Assembly: GCF_009296185.1 (NCBI RefSeq)
Contig: NZ_WBJR01000005.1
Span: 124,001-188,000 of the forward strand
Source of the DNA: Hydrogenovibrio sp. JE_KL2
Lineage (GTDB): Bacteria > Pseudomonadota > Gammaproteobacteria > Thiomicrospirales > Thiomicrospiraceae
Direction: 5' to 3'
Length of the DNA: 64,000 bases
Part shown: positions 8,058-17,060 of the stretch, in pieces
Layout: each line of letters begins with the position of its first letter
Position numbering within the stretch: position 1 is the stretch's first letter
The notes under the pieces: model-generated
Told to the model about the DNA's origin: nothing
Database searches by the model: none
Seen by the model: the letters and a program-made list of their open reading frames with translations, nothing else
Made by a program: the position numbers and the translations under genes

Positions 8058-9509
8058 ATGCGTACGGCACTCAACGAGTACAAAGTCGGTACTGGATATG
8101 ACGAGGTTCTTAGTAATTCCGGTCAGCCGACGGCAGCAGCTTCAGAGCTGGTGAGTCATCTTAATACCCTATCACTGTCAGAGGTAAAGGAATTACAAAA
8201 GAATGCCGAAGCAACGATTGCGCAGTTAGGGATATCTTTCACGGTTTACAGTGATGAAGGGAATATTGATCGCTTGTGGCCGTTTGACCTATTGCCGAGG
8301 GTAATAGATGAGGAAGAGTGGAAGCAGGTATCCGAAGGGCTGAAGCAGAGACTGAAAGCACTCAATCTGTTTATTGAGGATATCTACAACGACCAAGAGA
8401 TTCTAAAAGCCGGCATTGTTCCTTCAGAAATCATTTTGTCTTCAAAAGATTATCGCCCTGAATGCGCGGGGATGAAACTTAAGCATCACTCATGGGCGTG
8501 TATTTGTGGAACGGATTTGGTGCGGGATGGTTCCGGCAACTTCTATGTGCTGGAAGACAATCTTCGAGTGCCTTCCGGCGTTTCCTATATGTTGGAGAAT
8601 CGAGCGGTCATGAAGAGTGTGATGCCCGATGCGTTTAGAGATATTTCTATCTTGCCAATGAATCAGTACCCTTATGAACTTTTGTCAATGTTACGGTCTA
8701 TTTGTCCAACAGACACGCCTCAACCGGAAGTCGTGGTGCTGACACCAGGTATTTTTAATTCCGCTTATTACGAGCATGCTTTCTTGGCGCATGAAATGGG
8801 GGTGGAGTTGGTCGAAGGCGGTGATTTGGTTGTGGGAGATGATGATTGCGTTTATATGCGAAATATCGATGGTTTGCAGAAAGTCGATGTCATTTACCGT
8901 AGAATCGATGATGCCTTTATTGATCCTGATGCCTTTAATCCAGATTCGGTGCTGGGTATTCCAGGGTTGATTCGCGCATGGAAAGCTGGCAATGTCGGTA
9001 TCGCCAATGCGCCTGGTTGTGGTGTTGCGGACGATAAGGTGCTTTATGCCTATGTTCCAGACATTATTCGCTTTTATCTGAATGAAGAGCCGCTTTTGCC
9101 AAATGTACCGACTTATTTATGCAGTCGTGAAGAAGATCGGGAATATGTTTTGGCTCATCTGGAAGAACTGGTTGTCAAGCCGGCGAATGAGTCAGGTGGT
9201 TATGGGCTTTTGATCGGCCCCAAAGCCTCACAGGAAGAAATCGAACAGTTCCGCCAACTGATTAAAGATAACCCAAGAAATTATGTTGCCCAGCCGACAC
9301 TGTGCCTGTCGACCGTGCCGACTTTGTGTGATGAAGGGGTTGAGCCAAGACATGTCGATTTGCGCCCCTTTATTTTGCAAGGGAGTAAGTCTTATGTAAC
9401 GGCGGGAGGTTTGACGCGTGTTGCCTTGGTAAGAGGGTCTCTCGTGGTGAACTCTTCGCAAGGTGGTGGTAGTAAAGATACCTGGATTGTGAAAAAGGAG
9501 GGCGCATAA
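8058..9509 (+). CDS. Circularly permuted ATP-grasp protein (DUF407, COG2308)
   Basis: A 483-residue predicted peptide-ligase-like enzyme of the circularly permuted ATP-grasp family. The family is predicted to use ATP to join a carboxylate and an amine, but its substrate is not established. Recognisable family segments include FYVLEDNLRVPSGVSYMLENR (centre), DVIYRRIDD and VVKPANESGGYGLLIGP near residues 375-395. The ATG at 8058 has the AGGAG site 11 bases upstream. Its TAA overlaps the next start as TAATG, so it is coupled to the alpha-E gene, its near-universal partner. A transglutaminase-like gene often found with this pair is not seen here; a metallopeptidase follows instead. Confidence 0.9.
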   Translation: MRTALNEYKVGTGYDEVLSNSGQPTAAASELVSHLNTLSLSEVKELQKNAEATIAQLGISFTVYSDEGNIDRLWPFDLLPRVIDEEEWKQVSEGLKQRLKALNLFIEDIYNDQEILKAGIVPSEIILSSKDYRPECAGMKLKHHSWACICGTDLVRDGSGNFYVLEDNLRVPSGVSYMLENRAVMKSVMPDAFRDISILPMNQYPYELLSMLRSICPTDTPQPEVVVLTPGIFNSAYYEHAFLAHEMGVELVEGGDLVVGDDDCVYMRNIDGLQKVDVIYRRIDDAFIDPDAFNPDSVLGIPGLIRAWKAGNVGIANAPGCGVADDKVLYAYVPDIIRFYLNEEPLLPNVPTYLCSREEDREYVLAHLEELVVKPANESGGYGLLIGPKASQEEIEQFRQLIKDNPRNYVAQPTLCLSTVPTLCDEGVEPRHVDLRPFILQGSKSYVTAGGLTRVALVRGSLVVNSSQGGGSKDTWIVKKEGA

Positions 9510-10477
9510 TGTTGTTGTCTAGAGTTGCAGAGCGCCTTTATTGGTTGGCAAGGTATATTGAGCGTGTCGAAAATACAGCAAGGTTGTCGAAAATTCACTC
9601 GCAGTTGATGTTCGACTTGCCAAAATCCGTCAAATTGAATTGGTATACCTTGGTGGAAATTACCAGCAATGAAGATTATTTCGACGAGCATTATGATGCA
9701 CGTACCGAAAAGAACTGTATGTGGATGTTGCTGGGTGATAGAAACAACTCAGCGTCTTTGATTTCCTCATTATGGTGGGCGCGTGAAAATATTCGTACCA
9801 CTCGCGATTCTTTACCGAGGGAAGCCTGGGTTTATATCAATGAAATCTACCTTTATGTGAAAGATAATCTTGATGACCTTCAAGTCAGAAGTCGACGTAA
9901 TGCGTTATTGGAAAAAGTGATTCGAGCCTGTCAGGCAATATCCGGTATGCTGATGGGAACCATGAGTGATAATGCAGCGTTTCGATTTTTGATGATGGGG
10001 CAGTTGATTGAACGAGCCGATATGACGTCCCGCATTTTGGATGTTGGGGGTTACTTCGCTGCGCAAGAATACAACCCGGAAGAAGTTGAGCAATATGGCA
10101 GTATTCTGTGGGCAAATATTTTGAAATCCATTGGTATTTATTTTATGTACCGTCAGGCGGTGCAGATAGAAATCAATGGAAATTCGGTCATTGAATTTTT
10201 GGTGTATGATGACAAACAATTCCGTTCTATCAAGTATTGTGCAGACAAAATGCATGAGTTGGCGAACATTTTGCCGAACTCAAGGGAAGTTTTGAAAGTC
10301 ATTAGGCAATTGCAGGATTTGATAGACCAGACGCCGGAAATGGAAGCCGGGTCGACTTCGCTTCATGATTATCTTGATGCGTTGCAGTTGGAAATTTCCG
10401 CTATTCACAATGCTTGTTACCGTACATGGTTTTACCCAGAGGTAGAAGCAGTTTCAGGAATGCAAAGCGTTCAATAA
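9509..10477 (+). CDS. Alpha-E domain protein (DUF403, COG2307)
   Basis: A 322-residue, largely helical cytoplasmic protein of the alpha-E family, which almost always accompanies circularly permuted ATP-grasp proteins and is thought to work with them. The N-terminus (LLSRVAERLYWLARYIERVE) and the ARENIRTTRDSLPREAWVYIN block around residues 90-110 are typical. No catalytic residues can be pointed to. Start overlaps the upstream stop (TAATG at 9507-9511). The next gene follows after 15 bases. Confidence 0.9.
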   Translation: MLLSRVAERLYWLARYIERVENTARLSKIHSQLMFDLPKSVKLNWYTLVEITSNEDYFDEHYDARTEKNCMWMLLGDRNNSASLISSLWWARENIRTTRDSLPREAWVYINEIYLYVKDNLDDLQVRSRRNALLEKVIRACQAISGMLMGTMSDNAAFRFLMMGQLIERADMTSRILDVGGYFAAQEYNPEEVEQYGSILWANILKSIGIYFMYRQAVQIEINGNSVIEFLVYDDKQFRSIKYCADKMHELANILPNSREVLKVIRQLQDLIDQTPEMEAGSTSLHDYLDALQLEISAIHNACYRTWFYPEVEAVSGMQSVQ

Positions 10478-10492
10478 GGGAGTGTCATCGCG

Positions 10493-11533
10493 GTGAAGCG
10501 TTTTTTTTGCCGATGTGGGCAAGAGGTTTTTTTAAACAATTTGTTTTGCGAAAGCTGTGGCCGTGATTTGGCCTATGATCCGTCGATTCAAACCATGTGG
10601 AGTGGTGAGCTGACGGATAATGGGTTTTTGCCGCATTCTCAGGACGGCAATGGCGTTCAAACACCTATGAAGACTTGTGAGAATCGAAGCTACCCAGTCA
10701 ATTGCAATTGGTTAGTGATAGACGAAAACGAATGTCAGTGTCTTTCCTGCCGTACCACGAGAACCATTCCTGATTTATCGGCTCCCAAAAACCCGCAAAG
10801 GTGGCGTATTCTTGAGCGCTCGAAAAGACATCTTTTTACCACATTGTTGTTGCTGAACTTGCCGATACGAAATTATCGGCAGATTGAGCATGGACTGGTC
10901 TTTGATTTTTTGGAAGACAAACGAAGTAATCCAAATGTCGATTTAGAGCATGTTTTGACCGGCCATGCTCTGGGGCAAATTACGCTCAATGCCGCTGAAG
11001 CCGACGAAGGGTTTCTACATACGATGAAAGAAGAGATGGGGGAGCCTTACCGTACGGTATTGGGGCATTTTCGTCATGAAATCGGACATTATTATTGGGA
11101 TAAGCTCATTGACACGCCAGAACGCTTGGAGGCTTTTCGAGAACTGTTTGGTGATGAGCGTAAAGATTATGACAAGGCGCTTCAGCGTTATTACGAAAAC
11201 GGTGCGCCTGAGTTCAAAAGCCATCAATACATATCCATGTACGCCAGTAGCCATCCATTTGAAGACTGGGCGGAAACCTGGGCGCACTATATGCATATTG
11301 TCGATACCTTGGAAACGGCGGTCAGTTACGGTTTAAGTGTTTATAAGCCGAAAGTAAATGATTTCAACAGTTGGTATTCTGAGTGGGCGAGAGTCGCACA
11401 GGTGATGAATGCTTTAAATCGCAGTATGGGGCATGTGGATGCTTACCCTTTTGTGCTGACGGATATCGTCAAAAGTAAATTGAAGTTTATTGACAAGGTT
11501 GTGGACAGTTTTTCCGAAAAGAAAAATACTTGA
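10493..11533 (+). CDS. Zinc-ribbon putative metallopeptidase (Peptidase_Mx/DUF2248-like)
   Basis: A 346-residue predicted zinc protein of a family often encoded next to ATP-grasp/alpha-E pairs. An N-terminal zinc ribbon uses Cys6, Cys8, Cys19 and Cys22; further cysteines at 62, 71, 81, 83 and 86 may bind a second zinc. The metallopeptidase-like motif HEIGHYYWD starts at residue 195, with WAETWAHYMH further on as a possible source of the third ligand. Start is GTG at 10493, supported by an AAGGGAG site; no better ATG exists nearby. Peptidase activity has not, to my knowledge, been shown for this family. The context suggests it trims or releases a product of the upstream ligase. Confidence 0.82.
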   Translation: MKRFFCRCGQEVFLNNLFCESCGRDLAYDPSIQTMWSGELTDNGFLPHSQDGNGVQTPMKTCENRSYPVNCNWLVIDENECQCLSCRTTRTIPDLSAPKNPQRWRILERSKRHLFTTLLLLNLPIRNYRQIEHGLVFDFLEDKRSNPNVDLEHVLTGHALGQITLNAAEADEGFLHTMKEEMGEPYRTVLGHFRHEIGHYYWDKLIDTPERLEAFRELFGDERKDYDKALQRYYENGAPEFKSHQYISMYASSHPFEDWAETWAHYMHIVDTLETAVSYGLSVYKPKVNDFNSWYSEWARVAQVMNALNRSMGHVDAYPFVLTDIVKSKLKFIDKVVDSFSEKKNT

Positions 11534-11615
11534 ATCAAGATTGAGTTATCGATTTTTTGCCGATAAATTAGTGTGAATTCTGTACACTTAAAAAGTGAAC
11601 TTTCGGAAAACGACT

Positions 11616-11972
11616 ATGGCTAAAAAACGTTTCGATACGGATTTGGATAGAGAGTGGATTGACATTCTAGCTAAAATGCCGCTGGAGCGCCGTCGCATGG
11701 AGTTGAAGCACTGCGACTTACACTCTCTGGCAAAAGCATTTGCGGATTATCCAAACTGGCAAGCGGAACGAATTGCTGAAGCTTTGCAGCCACCTGTATC
11801 TCAAGAATTCATCAAGGCAGTCAAAATCTATAAAGGGGAGTTGCCTTTCCCTAAAAAGCTTAGAAAACGTGTACCTGTCTTAAACAAGATGCGTATGGCG
11901 ATGTCTATTTTGGCGGTTGTTGTTCTCATTGCCCTGATCTTTGTTCTGAATGTTTACTTTCCATCCAATTAA
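11616..11972 (+). CDS. Small C-terminally anchored membrane protein, function unknown
   Basis: 118 residues from the ATG at 11616; a GTG at 11595 would add seven residues but has no ribosome site. The first 90 residues are charged and soluble; a single hydrophobic segment (about 92-113, AMSILAVVVLIALIFVLNVYF) ends the protein, giving a tail-anchored topology. I do not recognise the family. It lies 82 bases after the metallopeptidase and in the same direction, so it may be the fourth member of that operon or separately transcribed. Confidence 0.65.
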   Translation: MAKKRFDTDLDREWIDILAKMPLERRRMELKHCDLHSLAKAFADYPNWQAERIAEALQPPVSQEFIKAVKIYKGELPFPKKLRKRVPVLNKMRMAMSILAVVVLIALIFVLNVYFPSN

Positions 11973-12032
11973 CACAATGACTCAGTAACATTTTGTCTTT
12001 GCACTGTGGTGTTTCCGCTCAAGGGGAAGTCT

Positions 12033-13046
12033 ATGAAGTCACTGTATCTTTTGTTTGGTCTTTTGGGGGTGGCTACTGCCGCCAATGCTATGGATGTATC
12101 TCCCTATCATGTGGGGCAGAAGCTTGATACAAAGCAGGCGAAGGCTTTAATCGAGAAGGCGAAAAGTCGCCCGAAGCAAGACTGGGTATTGCCTAAAGGC
12201 AGTTATGAACATGAACCCAATGCCGACGAGATTCGTTATGGTATAGCGTTGCTGTCCAATACGGCGAAACTGATTGGGCCAAAAGTCGCTGATGCCAATA
12301 TGCGTTATTCCGGAAACTCGTTGAATTGTACCAGCTGTCACTTAGCAAATAAGGATGGTTTGCCGGGTACTGTTCCTTATGGTATTCCTCTGGTAAATGT
12401 TATGAATGACTACCCCAGTTTTCGATCAAGAAGCATGTCGATTGGTTCACCAAAGGATCGGGTGAATGGCTGTATGACAAGAAGCCAAGGTGCGGGGCAT
12501 CCCTTCCCGAATGACTCGAAGCAGATGAAAGCGATTATTGCTTACTTCACTTGGTTGGCGAAGGATACTAAACCGGGTCAAGCCATGAAAGGTACTGGTT
12601 TGATTAATGTGAAGTTTCCAGACAGAAAAGCTGACCCAAAAGTTGGCCAAACCCTTTACGGTCAGTTCTGTATGAGTTGTCATGCTGCGGGAGGCTTGGG
12701 GATGAAATCTCCTACCTATGCTAAGGACGGCACTTATACTTTTCCGCCACTGGCTGGTAAGGATTCCTTTAATGATGGTGCGGGCATGAGTCGTTTGAAG
12801 ACAGCTACGCGCTTTATTTATGGCAATATGCCGTTGGGAACCCATGCTGATCAACCTGTGTTGACGGTCAGTCAGGCTTATGACATTGCGGCTTATGTCG
12901 AGTCTTTGCCAAGACCCAACAAGGCTGGCAGAGAGCATGACTTCCCAAATCCGAAATTCCGTCCAGACGATTATCCGGTTCCGGCTTATTTCAAAGGGAA
13001 TAAAGCAGCGCTCGAAAAAGCGAAATATGGTCCTTACGACAAATAA
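12033..13046 (+). CDS. tsdA: Dihaem cytochrome c, TsdA-like thiosulfate dehydrogenase
   Basis: Periplasmic c-type cytochrome expected to oxidise thiosulfate to tetrathionate, or the reverse. The start at 12033 is preceded by AAGGGGA; the signal peptide ends at AANA, residue 19. Haem sites are CTSCH (99-103) and CMSCH (213-217). Cys147 in NGCMTRS corresponds to the unusual cysteine haem ligand of Allochromatium TsdA, and the surrounding segment is typical of TsdA rather than of general dihaem cytochromes. It stands alone between the operon above and convergent typA. Direction of catalysis and electron acceptor cannot be inferred from sequence. Nearby sulfur genes support a role in sulfur oxidation. 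Confidence 0.85.
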   Translation: MKSLYLLFGLLGVATAANAMDVSPYHVGQKLDTKQAKALIEKAKSRPKQDWVLPKGSYEHEPNADEIRYGIALLSNTAKLIGPKVADANMRYSGNSLNCTSCHLANKDGLPGTVPYGIPLVNVMNDYPSFRSRSMSIGSPKDRVNGCMTRSQGAGHPFPNDSKQMKAIIAYFTWLAKDTKPGQAMKGTGLINVKFPDRKADPKVGQTLYGQFCMSCHAAGGLGMKSPTYAKDGTYTFPPLAGKDSFNDGAGMSRLKTATRFIYGNMPLGTHADQPVLTVSQAYDIAAYVESLPRPNKAGREHDFPNPKFRPDDYPVPAYFKGNKAALEKAKYGPYDK

Positions 13047-13061
13047 GGGAAATCCAGAAAC

Positions 13062-13092
13062 AAAAAAGCCCGCTTTATGCGGGCTTCTTTTT
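13062..13092. terminator. Bidirectional terminator between tsdA and typA
   Basis: An 8-bp stem AAGCCCGC / GCGGGCTT with a 5-base loop, flanked by an A run on the left and CTTTTT on the right. It can stop transcription from both convergent genes. Confidence 0.9.
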
Positions 13093-13104
13093 GGGTGGGT
13101 AGTC

Positions 13105-14928
13105 TTATTCTTTAGAACGACCTGCTTTTTTACGTTCGTTTTCGGTCAATAGCTTTTTACGAATACGAATGCTTTCCGGTGTGACTTCAACCAACTCGTC
13201 ATCATCGATAAACTCAAGTGCTTGTTCAAGAGAAAAGCGAATTGGCGGTGTTAGAACTTGTGCTTCGTCTGTACCTGATGCACGCATGTTGGTTAGCTGC
13301 TTCCCTTTTAGAGGGTTTACCGTTAGGTCGTTTGCGCGACTGTGCAGACCAATGATCATGCCTTCATAAACCTCTTCACCATGGCCGATATACAGACGAC
13401 CACGATCCTGTAGGTTGAATAGGGCAAAGGTTAGTGCTTTACCTTGGCCGATAGAAATCAACACCCCATTGGTACGCTCACCCAAAGTGCCTGCAAACTT
13501 AGGACCGTAATGAGAGAAGCTTGAGAAGATCAAACCGTTCCCTTGGGTGGCTGTCATGAACTCGGTACGGAAACCAATCAAACCACGTGAAGGGATGATG
13601 AAGTCGATACGCACGCGACCATGTCCGTCTGGCACCATGTCTTGCATTTCGGCTTTACGTTGCCCTAGTTTTTCCATGATGGTGCCTTGCGCGTCTTCAG
13701 GGACATCAACGGTTAGGTTTTCATAAGGTTCTTGTATTTCACCGTTTACTTCTTTGAAGATAACTTCAGGGCGTGAAATCCCCATTTCAAATCCTTCACG
13801 ACGCATGGTTTCGATCAGTACGGACAAGTGAAGTTCACCACGACCTGAAACACGGAATTTATTCGCATCTTCAGTGTCTTCAACGCGCAATGCAACGTTG
13901 GTTAGCAGTTCTTTGTCCAGACGCTCGCGGATTTGGCGAGAAGTCAGTAACTTACCTTCTTGTCCTACGAACGGAGAGTTGTTGACTTGGAACGTCATGC
14001 TAACAGTCGGTTCGTCAACCGTTAATGGCGGCAATGCTTCAACGGCAGTAGGATCACACAGTGTGTCTGAAATGTTCAAAGGATCTAAACCAGAGAATGC
14101 GATGATGTCACCAGCGTGAGCCTCATCTACATTGATACGCTCAAGACCTAGGTAACCAAATATTTCGCCGACTTTTCCATTACGTTTTGCACCGTTTTTA
14201 TCGATAATCGAGATGCTCATGCCGGCTTTGACTGAGCCACGTTTGATACGTCCAGTACCGATAATACCTTTATAGGTGTCGTAGTCCAGAGAGATACATT
14301 GCATTTGGAAAGGGCCATCGAAATCGACATCAGGCGGGCTTACTTTTTCAACAATCGTTTCAAAAATAGGCGTCATATCGCCTTCGCGAACAGATTCATC
14401 ATGTCCTGCAAAACCGTTCAATCCAGAAGCATAGATAACATCGAAATCCATCTGTTCATCGGTTGCACCTAGGCGGTCAAATAAATCGAAAGTTTGATCC
14501 AGTACCCAGTCAGGGCGCGCACCTGGGCGGTCGATTTTGTTGATGACTACAATCGGGTTAAGTCCTTGTTGTAGTGCTTTTTCGGTTACGAAACGCGTTT
14601 GAGGCATTGGCCCTTCAACCGCATCAACCAATAGCAATACAGAGTCAACCATCGACAAGATACGCTCAACTTCACCACCGAAGTCGGCATGGCCCGGAGT
14701 GTCTACGATGTTGATGCGGTAGTCGTTCCAGTTGATTGCAGTGTTCTTTGAAAGAATGGTGATACCACGTTCTTTTTCCAGATCATTCGAGTCCATGACA
14801 CGCTCACCCAAGTCTTTTCGAACATCGTCAAAAGTACCTGACTGCTTAAGTAATTGGTCGACAAGGGTTGTCTTACCATGGTCAACGTGGGCGATAATCG
14901 CAATATTGCGGATATGATCTGCTTTCAT
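13105..14928 (-). CDS. typA: TypA/BipA ribosome-associated translational GTPase
   Basis: Elongation-factor-like GTPase that binds 70S ribosomes and helps 50S assembly and stress adaptation. At 607 residues it is full length. The GTPase domain shows [15 protein letters not shown] (about 12-26), DTPGHADF and [11 protein letters not shown]-like domains follow, then the BipA-specific C-terminal region ([10 protein letters not shown]...TNGVLISIG) and a lysine-rich tail. Monocistronic by appearance: a terminator follows on the left, and a separate terminator for the next unit lies upstream. Confidence 0.97.
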   Translation of the reverse strand: MKADHIRNIAIIAHVDHGKTTLVDQLLKQSGTFDDVRKDLGERVMDSNDLEKERGITILSKNTAINWNDYRINIVDTPGHADFGGEVERILSMVDSVLLLVDAVEGPMPQTRFVTEKALQQGLNPIVVINKIDRPGARPDWVLDQTFDLFDRLGATDEQMDFDVIYASGLNGFAGHDESVREGDMTPIFETIVEKVSPPDVDFDGPFQMQCISLDYDTYKGIIGTGRIKRGSVKAGMSISIIDKNGAKRNGKVGEIFGYLGLERINVDEAHAGDIIAFSGLDPLNISDTLCDPTAVEALPPLTVDEPTVSMTFQVNNSPFVGQEGKLLTSRQIRERLDKELLTNVALRVEDTEDANKFRVSGRGELHLSVLIETMRREGFEMGISRPEVIFKEVNGEIQEPYENLTVDVPEDAQGTIMEKLGQRKAEMQDMVPDGHGRVRIDFIIPSRGLIGFRTEFMTATQGNGLIFSSFSHYGPKFAGTLGERTNGVLISIGQGKALTFALFNLQDRGRLYIGHGEEVYEGMIIGLHSRANDLTVNPLKGKQLTNMRASGTDEAQVLTPPIRFSLEQALEFIDDDELVEVTPESIRIRKKLLTENERKKAGRSKE

Positions 14929-15020
14929 GAAGAACGCTCTCTGGAAATTTAAAAGAGCGTATTATACTGAAAAGCAGAACCGTTTTTTTTAATTGATTGA
15001 AATAATTGGTCTTTTAAATA

Positions 15021-15053
15021 AAAAAGGCGACAAAAACGTCGCCTTTTTACGAA
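15021..15053 (-). terminator. Terminator of the YeeE-type transporter pair
   Basis: An 11-bp stem AAAAAGGCGAC / GTCGCCTTTTT with a 6-base loop, just past the end of the leftward transporter genes. The A/T-rich flanks could let it work in both directions. Confidence 0.85.
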
Positions 15054-15062
15054 AAGCCGCTT

Positions 15063-15617
15063 CTAGGCGTCGCAACTGTTGTCAGGGCAATGTAGCTTGG
15101 CTTTGTTCTCATCGTCTAAATTCAAGGCTTTATGCCGACGAGCCATCATCAAGTAGGTTTGCAACAGGCCATACGCCATGGTGCCGATGAGCAAACCGAT
15201 CAAAGCGAAAATTGCACCGATTTTGCCTTCGCCAATCATCGCGGGGATTGTCCCTGGGCAGGACGCGCTCATTCCCCAGCCGATACCGAAGAGAAGCGCA
15301 CCGACCATCAGACCTTTTTGGTAAGGCTTTTTGACGAAATCCACTTCATTTCCTGTAGCAACCGCGCGCACTCTGAAGCGCTTCAATATCAGTACGCCGA
15401 CCATTGCAACCGTCACCGCAGTACCGATAACAATCATCAACTGGAAGTTTTCAAACAAAAACATTTTGGCATGGAAGTCATAGGTGGTCGCGCCGGCATG
15501 ACTCATCAGAAACCCAAAAAGAATCCCTGTCAGCAGGCCGAAAAAGTTGTTTCGATAAACAAATACAAACGAAACCACATAGTTACGGATGCCATCTTTT
15601 GCGGGTAATTCGTGCAT
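15063..15617 (-). CDS. YeeE/YedE-type sulfur-compound transporter, second half
   Basis: A 184-residue membrane protein with about four to five spans, homologous to one half of the full-length YeeE/YedE thiosulfate transporters. The GWGMSASCPGTIPAMIGEG block near residues 110-130 contains the conserved Cys-Pro-Gly motif that lines the transport path in YeeE proteins. It follows the first-half gene by 9 bases, so the two probably assemble as a pair (the PmpA/PmpB-type arrangement). The C-terminus is cysteine-bearing (CPDNSCDA), which is unusual and might bind metal or sulfur. Substrate is inferred to be thiosulfate or another reduced sulfur compound. Confidence 0.85.
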   Translation of the reverse strand: MHELPAKDGIRNYVVSFVFVYRNNFFGLLTGILFGFLMSHAGATTYDFHAKMFLFENFQLMIVIGTAVTVAMVGVLILKRFRVRAVATGNEVDFVKKPYQKGLMVGALLFGIGWGMSASCPGTIPAMIGEGKIGAIFALIGLLIGTMAYGLLQTYLMMARRHKALNLDDENKAKLHCPDNSCDA

Positions 15618-15626
15618 CGTATTCTC

Positions 15627-16115
15627 CTAGGTTCCGAATAACAAACGTGTGGTAATAAAGGCGCTGACAAAGAAGATTGCACCGGCCAACAGGCTTGGTG
15701 GGTTCAGCATCGCACCACCGACAAGGGCGTGACCCGTGGTACATGCACCTGCCAAGCGTGCCCCGAAGCCTAACAACGCGCCGCCTAATATTAGCCAAAT
15801 CGCTCTACCGGCATCGGTTTGAGGAAAAATGGTGTCATACATCCCCATGTCGAATGTAAAGTGCCAAGGATCAGGTGAAGAGAGGGCGCTTAACAGACCA
15901 CCGAACGGAATACCGATCAAAAACCACAGTCTGGAATTGTTTAAGTGCGAATATTCTCCAACGCGAAAATATTCAACACTCTTGAAAAGTAAACCTAGGA
16001 AGTTACCATAGCCCGTTGAGCAGCCGGCGGGTTTTCCCATGAGCCAAAAATGGAAGATTACAAATAACCCGATTGCCAACCCAGCAATCCAAGGGTTCCA
16101 AACCTCAATTTCCAT
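15627..16115 (-). CDS. YeeE/YedE-type sulfur-compound transporter, first half
   Basis: A 162-residue membrane protein with about four spans, the other half of a split YeeE-like transporter. Signature segments are KPAGCSTGYGNFLG (about 28-41) and GARLAGACTTGHALVGG (about 117-133), both with the conserved cysteine. It is the first gene of a two-gene leftward operon. Position between tsdA and the rhodanese gene fits import of thiosulfate or sulfur for oxidation or assimilation. Confidence 0.87.
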   Translation of the reverse strand: MEIEVWNPWIAGLAIGLFVIFHFWLMGKPAGCSTGYGNFLGLLFKSVEYFRVGEYSHLNNSRLWFLIGIPFGGLLSALSSPDPWHFTFDMGMYDTIFPQTDAGRAIWLILGGALLGFGARLAGACTTGHALVGGAMLNPPSLLAGAIFFVSAFITTRLLFGT

Positions 16116-16269
16116 GCGTTTTTACCTTAAAGAAATCAACTAAGTGCTGCTATTCTATGGCGAGCCAAATCCATCTGCAAAACGAGGTTTTTTGCTTCAC
16201 TATAAGAAAATTTAATGGAATAAAATTATTGTTTATTCGTATTAGAGTATTAGTAGATTCTTAAGCATA

Positions 16270-16297
16270 AAAAAAGGAGCCATAGGCTCCCTTTTTT
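16270..16297 (-). terminator. Terminator of the rhodanese gene
   Basis: A stem GGAGCC / GGCTCC around ATA (16276-16290) with A and T runs on the two sides. It lies 20 bases past the leftward rhodanese stop. Confidence 0.85.
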
Positions 16298-16315
16298 AAA
16301 CGCAGTGATCTTGAA

Positions 16316-16891
16316 TTATTGCAGGTCAAGAATGTTTTTGTTTAGTTTTTGCGTGAATGGTAGGTTGTCGTTCATCCAGCCCACTTTGTTACGTTTACCG
16401 TGGTCAGCTTTGTTTGGACCACCTTGGAAACCACCAACTAGTGTATAAGCGTGAGTGTAACCCGCTTTAGCCATCATGTTGACAGCAACGGCAGAACGGT
16501 CACCAGAACGGCACATGAAGATGATTGTTCCATCTTTACCAATACCGTGTTTTTTAGCCAAAGCTTCAACATCTTTTACAAAGTTTTTATTTTTAACTGT
16601 CGCAAAACGCTTTTTCTTAGCGTCATATTTTGAGAAGTCGCGATAAACAAGAGGGATGTTTTTGTCGATATCAGTTGGCACACCAACGAATTCTAATTCT
16701 GCAGGTGTTCTAACGTCGATGAAAAGAACCTTTTCACCACCTTTCTTTTTCATTTCATATGCTTCATGTGGAGATGCATATAGGCCTAGAGTTGTTTGTT
16801 TTTTCTTGCTTGATGGCGTTGGCGCCGCAAAAGCAGAAACAGAAGATAAAGCGAAAGTGACTGCTGCGAAGGTAAGTAATAGTTTTTTCAT
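16316..16891 (-). CDS. Exported single-domain rhodanese
   Basis: Periplasmic sulfurtransferase-like protein of 191 residues. I chose the ATG at 16891 because the AAGGA site is 7-8 bases upstream; an ATG at 16897 would sit on top of it. A signal peptide ends near SAFA-AP (about residue 23). The rhodanese core starts at VLFIDVRTPAELEF and the active-site loop is CRSGDR with Cys127. The domain suggests handling of sulfane sulfur or thiosulfate in the periplasm. It is a single gene with its own terminator, next to the YeeE pair. Confidence 0.9.
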   Translation of the reverse strand: MKKLLLTFAAVTFALSSVSAFAAPTPSSKKKQTTLGLYASPHEAYEMKKKGGEKVLFIDVRTPAELEFVGVPTDIDKNIPLVYRDFSKYDAKKKRFATVKNKNFVKDVEALAKKHGIGKDGTIIFMCRSGDRSAVAVNMMAKAGYTHAYTLVGGFQGGPNKADHGKRNKVGWMNDNLPFTQKLNKNILDLQ

Positions 16892-17060
16892 TATCATATC
16901 CTTAGATAACTATTTTTATAGTAAAGTTCATTACTCGAATGTCCGAGAACATAAGCATAGTAGCAACTCTTAAAATGAAGCGCTAAGAAATTTTTTTTTA
17001 CACATATAAAAGCGTTTGATAGTTGTGGTGGGAATTAGGGTTTGCTAGTTCGCGACAGGG

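Noticed and set aside
12915-12932. CCCAACAAGGCTGGCAGA in tsdA, resembling repeat R with an insertion
   Set aside because: The match needs a gap and the codons fit ordinary tsdA sequence.
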